Counted from the stretch's first letter, positions 32,848 through 44,125 are shown. The stretch: DNA of 64,000 bases from Branchipolynoe longqiensis (GCA_030323885.1 CM059193.1:52108749-52172748); one strand, 5' to 3'. The notes: generated from the sequence alone by a model not told the origin. Numbers and translations: made by a program.

Positions 32848-33185
32848 GACGGGGTGGCCGAGTGGGTTGGAGCGTCCGTCTCCCGTGCTGGTAGATCGTG
32901 GGGTCGAGGGTTTGAGTCCCGGTCGAGTCAAACCAATGACTTTAAAATTGATACTTGTTGCTTCCTAGCCAGGCGCTTGGCATTATTAGGATAGGGCAAG
33001 GACTGGTGTGCTCAGTGTCAGGATAATGTGACTGAGTGGGATATCAGGTCATGGTGCCGGCGGCCTGGTTTCCCAGTGGGACAGCACTATAAAGTCACCA
33101 TGAGTGCGCACTGTCACAAGTCGGTACGCGTCCTGATATGACCTTACATGTTGCTAAGACGTAAAACAACAACAAACAAACAAAC
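32848..33185 (+). mobile_element. tRNA-derived SINE, full length
   Basis: The head GACGGGGTGGCCGAGTGGGT (A box) and GGTTTGAGTCCCGGTCGAGTC (B box) resemble a tRNA. The body then contains GTCAAACCAATGACTT, ATAGGGCAAGGACTGG and CTGATATGACCTTACATGTT. The tail is GTAAAACAACAACAAACAAAC. It is the most complete member of the family in the window. Pol III internal promoter is implied by the two boxes. Confidence 0.85.
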
Positions 33186-33600
33186 ATATATTACTAATGA
33201 TATATACATGTATACATATATACATATGCATATATGTATATATTGCATTATGCATGTTCGCATGTATACACATTACCAAACAGAAAGAAAGATTTAATTA
33301 TCACCATCATACCGTGGAAACTAAATGTATGGTGCCCAGATTCAGAGGCGGACCCACATACACATTAACACATATATGTATATATGCATAAACATATATA
33401 TGCATGATATATATATATATCAATGCATAGATGCATATGCACATATATATGCATATATATACATATATAATAATATTAACACTCAACTAATGCTGGTCCA
33501 CTTCCAACCTGCTTTCTACAGTTTACTTATAGTACAGAAGAATAGACCCACACATATACACACATACACAAATATACATGTGTATATATGTGTGTATTAG
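33186..33600. repeat. TATACA/CATATA microsatellites, otherwise empty
   Basis: Two microsatellite blocks (33,195-33,250 and 33,360-33,470) around unclassified sequence. Confidence 0.7.
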
Positions 33601-33623
33601 GAAACAGGCAGTGCAGTCTTTTC

Positions 33624-34239
33624 AGCCCCGTTCACACTGGCGAGTTAAAACGCTTCATCTAAATCGCCTCGACAAAGCGAAATAGATGAAGCGAATTAGT
33701 GTCGTGTCCACACACAGTACTTTTAGCCGGAAATCGATATCTGCGCATGAGCAAGTCAAGACTAACCAGCGCCAGTTTCGCTTAGTCGACGTCGGCACTA
33801 GAGAGTGTGGGTTCGACCTAGATCTGTTTCGATTGAATCGTATTGTTTTGGAACAGTCAAAACTTCTGCTGGGCAGTGAAACCCTAAAAATAAATGATGA
33901 AAACACTATCTGTGCACCTCTAGCAGGTTCATAGACCAAATTATATAATATGCGCTTTTGATCGACCGGAAAGTCAACAAACTAAGGTCTCGACTGCGCA
34001 TGTGTGTCACGTCCTTAATCCGCCTCAAGTAAGTCGGTTGGGTTCACACATGCCACTTGTGTCGATTTAGGCTAAATCGCTTCATCTATACTACCTCGCG
34101 AAGTGGTTTATTTGAAGTGAACTAGATGCATCGATTCAGCCCTAAATCGCATTAGCGTAGCGTCCACACGGCGAATGTGAGTCCAACTAGGCAAGTCGAT
34201 TTATATGAATCGAATTAACTGCCCAGTGTGAACGGGGCT
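33624..34239. mobile_element. MITE with AGCCCCGTTCACACTGG ends, 616 bp
   Basis: Left end AGCCCCGTTCACACTGG, right end the inverted CCAGTGTGAACGGGGCT. Inner parts are rich in GAAGCGA/ATCGATT words shared by both arms. A short open frame (33,686-33,934) covers the left half but has no recognisable domain. Confidence 0.8.
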
Positions 34240-34411
34240 TTACATACTTTACAACCTCAAGGGGACTGCCAGACCACTGCCAAGGGCCCTTTCTGAACAC
34301 TACTGAAGTCAGTGCCCGACATGTGAAGGCCCCCCCCCACCCCGCCCCACCGCTAGCGCTCGCCACCCTTACTTCCGCAATTAAAGAGACGCAGGGGTGG
34401 AACCCGGGGGA

Positions 34412-34750
34412 TTGGTTCGTTGCTTGTTGGAGTTTTACGTCCTGGCAACATCTAATGTCATATCAGGACCGGTACCGACTTGTGACAGTGCACACTCATG
34501 GCAACTTTATAATGCTGCCCCACTGGGAAATCAGGCCGCCGGCACCATGACCCGATATCCCACTCAGTCACAGTATCCTGACACTGAGCTAACCAGTCCT
34601 TGTAATATTCCATTAATACCGAGTGCTAGGCTACGAAGCGCCAAGTATACATGTTATAAGTCATTGGTTTGACTGGACCGGGGACCAATCGAACTCCCGA
34701 TCTCCCGCACGCGAGGCCCGCGCTGTACGGATTCGGCCACGCGCGCGGTG
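34412..34750 (-). mobile_element. tRNA-derived SINE, minus strand
   Basis: Reverse complement of the family at 32,848: tRNA-like head at 34,676-34,750, tail at 34,412-34,450. Confidence 0.8.
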
Positions 34751-34984
34751 GAACCCTGTCGAGATGCATCCAGCCCTGACAAACCTCTGCACCCTGAGCC
34801 GTGGCCTGTGTAGCAGTGTGTGCCAACGCCTTCTGTATTAACTTACCGCACTTCAAATCCGCCAGGGGTATTAGAGCAGACGGCCCCTGGTGTAAATACC
34901 CCCGCAACTTAGCGGCAGTTCACGTTGAATCCCATTCATCAGAAATCGAGAAGCATCATCACCCTCCCCCACTCTCAACAAAAA

Positions 34985-35302
34985 GTACAGCTTGTTTTAT
35001 TTAACGATGCCTCTAGAGCACATTGATTTTCATGTCATCGGCTATTCTGACATATTTCTTTGGAAGAAACTCACTGCCACCACATACGATACTCTTCCCG
35101 ATAAGCAGCAAGGGGTCTTTTATATGCACTTTCCCACATACAGGACAGCACATACCACAGCCTTTGATGAACCAGTTGTGGACCACTGGTTGGACTGGAA
35201 AATAGCCAAAACTACAAATGGGTCCACTGAGCAGGATCGGTAGCATGACCAACACCTTCACAGGTGGACACTCTACTGCCTGAGCTACGTCTCATCTCCA
35301 AC
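34985..35302 (-). mobile_element. Second SINE family, mollusc-type
   Basis: Contains TTTAACGATGCCTCTAGAGC, CACATTGATTTTCATGTCAT, GTCTTTTATATGCACTTTCC, AACCAGTTGTGGACCACTGG and a tRNA-like end CTGCCTGAGCTACGTCTCAT. From memory this pattern is extremely common in gastropod and bivalve genomes, with the tRNA-like head on the minus strand. It is the main taxonomic clue in the window. Confidence 0.7.
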
Positions 35303-35835
35303 CCTCACACACATATATCGTAACAAATCGCTTATAAGTCGACTTTTTCTTTTTAATAAAGGAAATTCTCAGAAGCACTTCGACTTATAATATTATATAT
35401 GTTCATCATATTTCCTACCAGCTGATGGAAAGTTATTCTGTTGCATACATAGAAATATGTATATAACATGTAGGAATGTTACAAGACGAAATGCAGAAAA
35501 CATAGCAGTGTTTATGTAACTACTAAACAATAGTGTAACTTAGAAAAACAGGTGATGTTTAAATGGACTAACACAAAGTATAGTAAAAGCTGGATTTTAG
35601 ACTGTTTGCAATATACAAACACTTACAAGCCATAAACAAGAAACAAACAAAAACAAAGTATTACTAAAACTAAATTCAAAAGATTTAAATAAAATTCGAT
35701 TAGTGATGCAACAAGTGAAAATAAGTGTTAACACACTTGTCCGTTATGAACCGGGTAAATAAATTCATCACACAAAAAAAAAATACTCCATATAATGATA
35801 TATACGCCCATATATACAAGTGTAGGGATAGCTAG
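35303..35835. other. No feature recognised
   Basis: AT-rich sequence without repeats or convincing open frames. Confidence 0.5.
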
Positions 35836-36594
35836 ATGGCTCCTCTGTGCATGGCTCAGCCGGTAGTAAAGGTTCTAATCGCTAGGTGGCGCGCGGCGCA
35901 GGTCCTCGCTCTGGGTGTCACTGCCTGCCTGACCTGTGCCGTGGACCCACTGGCTCCCTCCGATTGTGTTAGTCGATTGTTGTCGGAGTTTCGATGTGGG
36001 AGAGTTTTTGTGGAGTGTGTGCGGATATTCGGGGGCAGTCAATGAGAACTGCAAGTGCAGTAAACGCACTACACGTTCGCACACCCTGCACCCCCACCAA
36101 CAAGAGATGTTAGTGAAGAAGGAGGTGGGGGCTGAGGGGAAAATGGTGGAAGGAGGCTTCAAGAATGCCGGTGGTACCGGTAGCATGGAGGTCGACCTGT
36201 CGGATGACGAGAGGGCCCTTGTTGAGAAGGTCCGTGCAATGGAGAAGAGGAAAAGGATGGCTGTGTTGGTGTCACCGCATGATGACCTGGAGGAAGACAT
36301 GGTGAGTTTGAGGATTGGTGCTTGTTCGTCGCGGAAGGCGTCTCGCAGTAGGAGCACGTCACGTGACCGGGGTCAGGCATAGGTACCGGCACGACTCGTC
36401 GTCGAGCTTGTCAGATGGAAGGATGCTCAGTAGTGAGCGAAGGAAACGCAGTAAGTGGTCTGTGAATGGTTTTCTGAAGGACCGTAAAGACGCTAAGAAG
36501 CTGGAGCTGCATGAGTTAGTGGAGGCTTCATGTGCATGGGTAGGGGAGCAGAAAGACGTGTCAACTGAGGACGTGTTAAGTTTTGTTAGGCATA

Positions 36595-38018
36595 CAGTAT
36601 AACCACATTAAACCAAACTTGAAGGGACCCTAGAAATTTGTTTGGATTAACCGACTTTGACTTTGACTTTGATTTGGCTTTGGCAAAAACGTGGGTGCAT
36701 TGGTCGTAAAGGGCGCATTCCATATACGTGTAATGCGTAATGCGAATGCGAATGCGAATGCGACAAAAAATCGAAATGCCTTGAAACCTATGAGGTACAT
36801 TCCATACACGCGTAATGCGTAATGCGAATGCGAATGCATCAGAAATTCATTATCCCGATCGCTCCATGTAGCGATCGGTGCGTAATGCGTTATGCGTCAA
36901 GCTGGATGTGAATAGAAACCTGAGTCTGATGTGTCCATTAGTTTAACACCAGGAGAGGGGACTGAGCATTATGGAACAGTCTCACAGAGGGGTGCTAATT
37001 GGAAACACATGGTGAGCTGGGCACCAGGGAGACATACGGTTAGGGGAAAGCTAAAAATGCTACCATATGCACAGAAATATGAATACTTATCTATAATTTG
37101 GTTATAATAAAGGTAGGAACCCCCATGTGACATACAAAAAGTTACATAGATATACATGCAATATTTGGTCACATACAGAGCAGTATGGAGAATAATTGTT
37201 TATTTTTATTTTTTAAATATAGCCAGTCGTGCGCCACATAACGCATTACGCATTACGCGTATATGGAATGCTGGCATTCGCATAATGCATAACGCGTAAC
37301 GCATAACGCATTACGCATTACGCGTATATGGAATGCGCCCTTAATGCTTGCATTGTGCTTGATTCGCAGTGAAGGAGGAGTACCCCCCCTCTCCCTCTCT
37401 TCCTCCGCCGTCGTCCGTTGGGGTTGCATAACACCCCCCCCCCTCTCCTTCCCCTCCTTATAAGCTGCCTCCCAGCCTTCCCTCTCCACTCCGCCTCCTA
37501 CCCTTGCCAGACACACCTCGACCAATTACCGGCAAAATACTACCATTTATCATATAAAAAAGTCTCAGATGACCTTATAACCACATGAAGGATTGGTTTA
37601 ACCGTACCGGAAGTGGCCTGGGGCCCGAGAATTTTGTTTGGATTAACCGATACTTTGGATTAAGTGACTTTGCTGATTGTTTTTTATGTATACAGTATAA
37701 CCCCGTTAAACCAAGCTCGGTTAAACCAAACGATCGGTTAATCCAAACTTTTTTCGGCAGCCCGGCAAATTACTACCATTTATCATATAAAAAAGTCTCA
37801 GATGACCTTATAACCACATGAAGGATTGGTTTAACCATACCGGAAGTGGCCTGGGGCCCAAGAATTTTGTTTGGATTAACCGATGCTTTGGATTAACCGA
37901 CTTTGGTTTAACCAACTTTTTTATATGATAAATGGTAGTATTTTGCCGGGCCGCCGAAACAAGTTTAGATTAACCGATCGTTTGGTTTAACCGAGCTTGG
38001 TTTAACGGGGTTTTACTG
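36595..38018. mobile_element. Pogo-like MITE with internal duplication, nested in an ORF
   Basis: Starts CAGTATAACCACATTAAACC and ends GGTTTAACGGGGTTTTACTG, with TA on both sides (36,593-36,594 and 38,019-38,020). An inner start CAGTATAACCCCGTTAAACC at 37,693 makes 37,693-38,018 a complete 326-bp palindromic MITE. A segment of about 110 bases (37,541-37,650) is repeated at 37,769-37,880. Confidence 0.75.
36710..37341. mobile_element. Harbinger-like MITE with TAA duplication, nested in the pogo-like MITE
   Basis: TAA|AGGGCGCATTCCATATACG on the left and the inverted CGTATATGGAATGCGCCCT|TAA on the right. Subterminal GCGTAATGCGAATGCG repeats occur at both ends and again inside (36,795-36,835 and 37,237-37,290). 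Confidence 0.85.
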
Positions 38019-38663
38019 TATTGGGTATATGTCAGAGAAGGCGAAGGCGGGCCAATATGTTTATGCCGCACACGCACGATATGACAGGGCTTTGCATAAG
38101 CTGGTGGCTAAGGAGGGCTTCTCCGCATTTTCGGCGGGCAAAGCTGAAGTGTCTCTCAAATACTATGTGATAAGAGTACACCAAGGACCGCAACGCGGGA
38201 GCTCGTCATACGAGAGGCGGATCTGGCAAGCTGTTTTCAAGAGACGGTAAATAAAACCTGTTTTGGATATAATAGGGACACATATATTCGCATATATGTA
38301 TATATGCATATATATGTATATAAAACGGTATGTTTCTAAGCTTAATACAACTTTTCACTTTGAATTAAGTGATGTGACAGAATACTTATGACTAAATGAT
38401 CATATACATATATATAAATATATACTCATATATGTACACATATATGCAGTTTATTATACAACTCTTTGCTAGAAGAATTGGATATAATTATTACCCGTGT
38501 AGAATAAACCTTAGATATAAGATGGTATCATTTTCAGTGTCACAGACAATTTTTGTTTTTTAAATAACCTGATTGTGTACATTATTTCTGGTCATTATAG
38601 AAATAGCCCTCTCCCCCCAGCCCCATACCCCCCTCCTACTAAACTCACTTCCACAACACACCT

Positions 38664-38807
38664 GGCCGTATTCATGACGCCGTGTTAGCGAGCCAAAACT
38701 GGTTTTGGCCAGGATTTCTAGGTTAGCGGCGAAAACTCAGTACGCAAGGAGTGGTGTTAGCGCAAACACACCGAGTGTAAGCTAACACCGCGTCGTGAAT
38801 ATGGGCC
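38664..38807. mobile_element. 144-bp MITE inserted in element E copy 2
   Basis: GGCCGTATTCATGACGCCGT at the left and the inverted ACCGCGTCGTGAATATGGGCC at the right, with GTGTTAGC inside both. Copy 1 of element E has the uninterrupted site at about 2368 (CACACCTGTACACTTTATG). Confidence 0.85.
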
Positions 38808-38995
38808 CAGTGCATTTTATGCCTTTCACTCTGTTGCACACAAGTTGGGGGTGTGGCAGGGGGAGGGGGGGGGGGCAATCCCAGTATATGCTGGTACTGG
38901 TAATACCCCTCTCATCAAATTTAAAAATAAGGTTTGGCAGCAGTCATAGTTCAATGACCATGACCCACATCCACCCTAAGTTTGTTTTGGTGTAA

Positions 38996-39100
38996 TACCC
39001 CTGTCACACTACGACGTAACGAGCCAACGTGAGCGTAACGTGACGATTTTTCGTCATTACGTTGCCGTACGTTGGGTTACGTTATGATGACGTCATAATG
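38996..39100. mobile_element. Half of an ACGT-rich Harbinger-like MITE
   Basis: TAA|TACCCCTGTCACACTACGAC followed by about 100 bases matching the end of the MITE at 52,675-53,363. It breaks off inside element E sequence at about 39,100; the other end is missing. Confidence 0.75.
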
Positions 39101-39740
39101 AAGTGAAACGGGACTTACCAATGTTCCCAGACTTAAGAATGACTGCATCACATGTTGCATAATATTCCTCCATGTGTAATATGTACCTTCAGAATTAGGT
39201 GTATGCATTGTGATGTTGCACTGGTCCATTAAATACCAAATCAAATGCATTGTAAGACCTATTCCAAGGGGCAAAAGTTCTGACACTTTTACACTCAGTG
39301 CAGGACTCAGAAACTGTCCAAGAAAGCTGTCACACTTCTGCTTGGTACCTGATATCACAGCTCTTCCCTATGTGTGAAGTCTGCAGCTTGACACCTCCAT
39401 TGGGATGCCACTTGCTAAAGACTCCAGACTTCACACATATGGAACAGGTGTGACACCAGGTGCCAAGCAGAAGTGTGACAGTTTTCTTGGACAATTTCCG
39501 AGCCCTGCTGTGAGTGTGAATGTGTCAGAAATTGTGTCCCCTGGAATAGGTCTGAGAATGCATTGGATTTGGTATTTAATGGACCAGTACCACAACATAC
39601 TGTACACACTTACTTCTGAAGGTACATGCTATACATGTCTCAACTTATTAGGTACCAATTGAGGAATATTATGCAACATTTGATGCAGTCATTCCAGGAA
39701 CATTGGTAAGTCCTTTTTCACTTCATATTAATATTATCAG
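39100..39740. repeat. Inverted repeat of element E copy 2
   Basis: Arms of about 300 bases meeting near 39,410. As in copy 1, each arm encodes a related peptide ending in GIGL.MH.IWYLMDQ (39,077-39,358 minus; 39,405-39,662 plus). Confidence 0.75.
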
Positions 39741-39839
39741 TTCTTATTTATTATTCAAATTGTTTTCTTTCCTTAGGATATTATTATTACTATCATTATT
39801 TCCAGCATGCCACTGCCATTATTACTGGGGTAATTGAGG

Positions 39840-40430
39840 GGGTAGGCCAGGAGTCATGGCGAGGGTCGGCCGGGAGTCATGACAGGGAGTCACGGCAGGG
39901 TCAGACAGCGAGTCACGGTGGGGGCGGCGGCCAGCAGTTATGGCAGGGGGTGGCCTGGAGTCATGGCGGGTGGCAGCCAGGAGTTATGGCGGGCGTCGGC
40001 CAGGAGTCACAGTAGGGGTCAGCCGGGAGTACATCATCATATAACCTTAGATGTTGCCCACACGTAAAACTCCAACAACCAACCAACCATAATAACAGGA
40101 ATAACAATAACAGAAATAATAATTGTATACATTTAATATACAATTACAATATACTATAAGCATGAGGATAGAGGTTGCACCAGCAGAAAATGAGTCATGG
40201 TGGTGGTAGGCTGGAGTCACAGTGGGGGCAGGCCAGGAGTCACGGCGGTGGTAGGCTGGGAGTCACAGCATGGAGCGGCCGGGAGTCATGGTGGGGGCAT
40301 GCCGGGAGACATGGCGGATACAGGCCAGGAGTCACGGCGGTGACAGGCCGGGAGTCACAGCGGGGTAAGCCGGGAGTCATGGGGGGGGGGGGGGGTGGTA
40401 GGCCGGAGCTAAGCCGGGAATCATGGCAGT
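39840..40430. repeat. GC-rich minisatellite of element E copy 2
   Basis: GGCCGGGAGTCATGGCGG-type units, with SINE-tail pieces at 40,030-40,090 and 40,440-40,520 and a G14 run near 40,385. Confidence 0.85.
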
Positions 40431-41934
40431 GGATTCTGATTACATCACGTAATAATCCCAACTTAACATGACCTTAATCCCAACTTAACATGACCTTGGA
40501 TGTTTCCTGGATGTAAAACAATCACCAATCATATAATAACAGGAATAACAATAACAGAAATAATAATTGTATGCATTTAGTACATACAATTACATCTAGC
40601 AGAATTATGCCAAGAACCAGTGGGTTGTTGGCCATCAGGCTGTACCTGTCCACAGGTTAATGACATTCAGCTTGGATGGGACTGCACTTCGTGGGACTGA
40701 ACAAACTGTCTGAATGTACAGTTTAGTGTGTATGTGGGGCATGGTCACTGAACCATGGCAAAAGCCAAGTATAAAGATAGGGGTCCTACCAGCAGATCCT
40801 GGGACACCTCCAGCATGTGTGATGGTGTGTTGAGGGATTGTGGCTCTGGGGGAATTTAGTAGTTCCATTATGGCCAGAACTGATGTACATAATTATGGTT
40901 ATTAATTGTTGTATTTGTCTATGACACTGAACACTTCTACCATCTAATGTCTAGCATTTAACATACATGAATAATAATAATGTACAATTCATCTAAGAAG
41001 ATGCAATTTTAAATATATGCTACCTACATAAACTTTCTAGATTAAGGCAATATCAACATCATTTGCAGAATATTCTAAACATGTACTAAGAACACTAATA
41101 ATAATAGCAATAATACAAGAATAATACAAAATATCAGATAACATTAGAGAATAAGAGAATTATAAAAGATTTCTGATAATTATCGGAAAGCATATTGGAA
41201 TAAATGTATTCATTAAATATATTCATCAAGCTCATTAAATCTCATGTTGTTCACAAACAGACCAACAGTTGGTGACAGGTGAATATACCCCACGTGTACA
41301 GTAATCTCACTCCACACACACAACCACCTCCAGTGGCTATAATTGGGTAGACTGCTAAAACAACAACACATCTGCCTGTGTGTATATTAGAGTAATGGTT
41401 TACTATTTCTCATTAACTCTGTATAGGATTGTTATTTTATGACAAGTGATTATTAGAACAGACCAAGGTGGTTCCCAAGTTAAAATGACTAACTCTATAA
41501 TACAAGGAGCACATTGTTATAGGGAAAATAAGAACTCTCAATTTTAATGTAATTTCAATTTAATTATGGACAAAGTATTCATGGGAACATTGTTTCATCA
41601 CAGTAACTGCAAAGAGCTGTTTAAGCCCTTTCTAATGGTATGTTTTGTTAGGTTATCTATTTAATATTAAACAAGTTGTAGACTGTGACATATGACCACT
41701 ATTTGTTTCTATATGAAAACTGTCTTGGTTTTTCAATATGCCTTGAGAAACCAAGACATTTTGATTTTCTAGTCCTCGCCTCTACCTGAGTATTGCTGGC
41801 ACCATAGCCTGGGCTGATATGAAGTTGCATGGTCATAATACATTTTCAAAATCAAACCACATTCTTACATTTGATCCTATTTTTCCAACTGGGATGGGAA
41901 AATGTTAGACTGGAAATCTGATGGTTTGTTGTTG

Positions 41935-42055
41935 TTGGTGCATTCGTTGATTAATCATGGACAATTGGTGTTCCTCATGTCACTGCTCCTTACCCTATCC
42001 TAATAATGCTGAATGCCAGATGAGGTAGCAACAAGTATACATTTTTAAGTCATTG
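41935..42055 (-). mobile_element. SINE fragment, minus strand
   Basis: CCTTACCCTATCCTAATAATG and AAGTATACATTTTTAAGTCATTG match the SINE body reversed. The tRNA head is missing because the LTR-like unit follows. Confidence 0.5.
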
Positions 42056-42410
42056 TGTAATATCTACTGTGTGCTTCCTCCTGTGTAGTGAGCCCGGTCC
42101 CCTGTGGTGGTAGAGTAGTTAAACACAACATAACTGACACTGTGCTGGTGTTTATTCTCTGACAAATAATGGTACAATGCAATGCTACTCTCCTCCTCCT
42201 CCTCCTTCGTGTGTGCCTGCTTGCCTGGGTGCATGAATGCATCCCCAGGTGAGTCTGTGGTCCCTTTATATTCGCTGACCACTCTCCACTCCCCTAGCAA
42301 CAAGCTTTACCCAGAGTGCAAAGTAACTTCCTCTCTATGGAAGCGTTCTCACAATAATTAACAGTCACATTCCCTTCTAGAAGGCAGGCTTAGTGAATGT
42401 ATTGTTGACA
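42056..42410 (-). mobile_element. LTR-like unit, possibly a solo LTR
   Basis: On the minus strand it begins TGTCAACAATACATTC and ends GATATTACA, with TATAAAGGG near 42,262 and AATAAACACC near 42,155 in promoter/poly(A) order. I find no target duplication, so this is tentative. Confidence 0.4.
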
Positions 42411-42848
42411 GCTTACTAACAATTTATCATAGCATTCTACCCAACATATATGGATACTACCTCTGTTGGTACACTCTCATAATCACATCTCATTCTCTCA
42501 ACCTCCTCTTTCTATATTGTATTACTATTTCATCCAACAAAATGTCACTCTTATTTATGTGGATTCTGCCTCAACTAATTTGGCTTGGGCTGGTGGTGAC
42601 ACATCCTGCAAGGGGTGGGTGGTTGGGACTAAGCCCCCACCACCCATATGCAAACACCAGCCACCCAAATGCAAACATCACCCACCACCTTTATGCAACC
42701 CCTACTGGCAGCCTGGAGCCGGCCCCCTTATACAATAAGCAGTAATTACAGGTCCTATTTTTAGGGCTGCATTTACTTAGTCCACGCATTTAATTAATTC
42801 CTGCTGCGCTTAACGTGGATAGCATTTCCATACTTTTAAAATTGGTTT

Positions 42849-43265
42849 TGACTTGACCAGGGTTCGAACCCAGGTATTTGAATCCCATATCCCTCCAAAA
42901 TGGGAAGTGGCTGCTCAATGCCTTTGGCCACACCTTCTGGTGGCTACTTTTTAAAATCTACTTTATAAAACATTTAATATGCACAAATAGATCAATAAAT
43001 TAATATGTATACTCAATTTGATTAATTGTGCTATGTGACTACAATTAAATGTATGATGATGTGGCTGAGTGGGAAATTGAATCATGGTGCTACTGGTCTG
43101 GTCTCCCAGTGAGGCAGTTCTATGAAGCCAGATAAAGTGGCTGAATAAGTAGAGCACCCACCTCCCATTTTGGTAGGTCATGGAATTCGAACCCCCATGT
43201 TTCAATCCTGGTTGAGTCAAACCAATGACTTAAAAAATTATACTTGTCCCTACCTAGCTTGTTAT
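42849..43265. mobile_element. tRNA-derived SINE fragments
   Basis: 42,849-42,945 reads as a tRNA-like head on the minus strand (GGGTTCGAACCC B-box core). 43,040-43,265 holds SINE body words (GGTCTCCCAGTG, GAATTCGAACCC, GTCAAACCAATGACTT) in scrambled order, on the plus strand. Confidence 0.5.
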
Positions 43266-43734
43266 TTGGCATTGTACAAAAAACATACACACACAAAAAC
43301 TAGCTGTCTTCAGATTTTCAGTCTAAGATTGTCCCATCTGAGTTGGAAATATGAGATCAAATGTAAGTATGTGGTTTGATTTGGAAAGAAAAGCTTCATC
43401 AGACCATGCAGCTCTAATACATGGTTCAAACACATGGGTTCAAATCCCATGACCTACAACTACTTACATCAGTAAGTCAGCCCACATCACATCACATGCC
43501 AACAAACAAATGATGGTGCAATGGCGCCATCACTAGAAAATGCTAGGTGACCAGGGTATTTTTTATTTAGGTCATTTTACATCACATGGTCATTGCGAGA
43601 TGGCAATACCAGTCATAGCGAGAGGACTTTTGGAAAGCTTGGTAAAAGTATTTTGGGTTCTTTCAATTTGATATATTTATCTAAAAAATAAGACAATAAT
43701 TCAAACGCGATCGGACTTTGCAATTTACGTGATC

Positions 43735-44125
43735 AGCTTGATTCGGCCAGGAAACAGTTTAAAACATCCGGGGTGATCAGGCGCGATCCGGGAAATATTG
43801 CAATCCGGGGTTAACCGGCATCACCCGTGTGTGATCGGTGACTCATCCGGGTTGTCCGGGGGTTGTCCGTGTCTCATCCGGGGCAGTCCGGGTCATTTTA
43901 AACTCCGGGAGTAGTCCGGGGGTTGTCTGGGGCTGATCCAGGGCTGATCCGGGACTAATTCTTGGCTGTGGACCGTGGCTCATCCGGGTAGGTGTGAGAG
44001 CGAGGCAAAAACGACCAAAAATAGCGATTTTATCCGGGGTGGTCCAGGGTGGTCCGGGGGAGTGGTCCGGGGGAGTTGTCCGGGGGTGGTCCGGCTTTAA
44101 ATCCGGGGCTCGTCCGGGTAGGTGT
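43735..44125. repeat. TCCGGG-rich block, probable MITE fragment
   Basis: More than 20 TCCGGG or close variants in 390 bases. TCCGGGTAGGTGTGA occurs at 43,984 and again at 44,111, where it is followed by CTTGGGC. The right edge resembles a transposon end; a matching left end is not clear. Confidence 0.6.

Larger units (their letters stand above)
35936..38250 (+). pseudogene. Unrecognised ORF, frameshifted and cut by a pogo-like MITE
   Basis: Two frames carry charged, low-hydrophobicity protein: 35,936-36,382 (with DLSDDERALVEKVRAMEKRK and an Arg/Ser-rich RKASRSRSTSRDRG end) and 36,315-36,594 (RSKWSVNGFLKDRKDAKKLE, SCAWVGEQKDVSTEDVLSF). After the MITE at 36,595-38,018 the second frame resumes in register at 38,021 with MSEKAKAGQYVYAAHARYDRALHKL and stops at 38,250. 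The target TA is part of one His codon plus Ile codon across the junction. Style resembles a retroelement gag, but I cannot name a family. Confidence 0.5.
38325..41790 (+). mobile_element. Element E copy 2
   Basis: The left boundary is truncated (it starts at the equivalent of 2030). The order is: AT-rich part, GGCAATCCCAGTATATGCTG segment, inverted-repeat coding segment, minisatellite, a long AT-rich part, and a right terminal region (41,300-41,785) inverted relative to 1333-1810. No transposase gene is recognised. Two MITEs are inserted in it. Confidence 0.6.
41823..43415. mobile_element. Fold-back element with AGTTGCATGGTC ends
   Basis: The first 115 bases (AGTTGCATGGTCATAATACA to GGAAATCTGATGG) are inverted at 43,300-43,415 (ending CAGACCATGCAGCT), including AAATCAAACCACAT and CTTACATTTGATC. 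The ends resemble the TTAA-type MITE family. The interior contains SINE fragments and an LTR-like unit. Confidence 0.7.

Noticed and set aside
32848..32930. Functional tRNA gene
   Set aside because: A and B boxes are present, but the cloverleaf is imperfect and the sequence continues into a SINE body and tail shared by several copies.
34676..34750. Functional tRNA gene, minus strand
   Set aside because: Head of another copy of the same SINE family.
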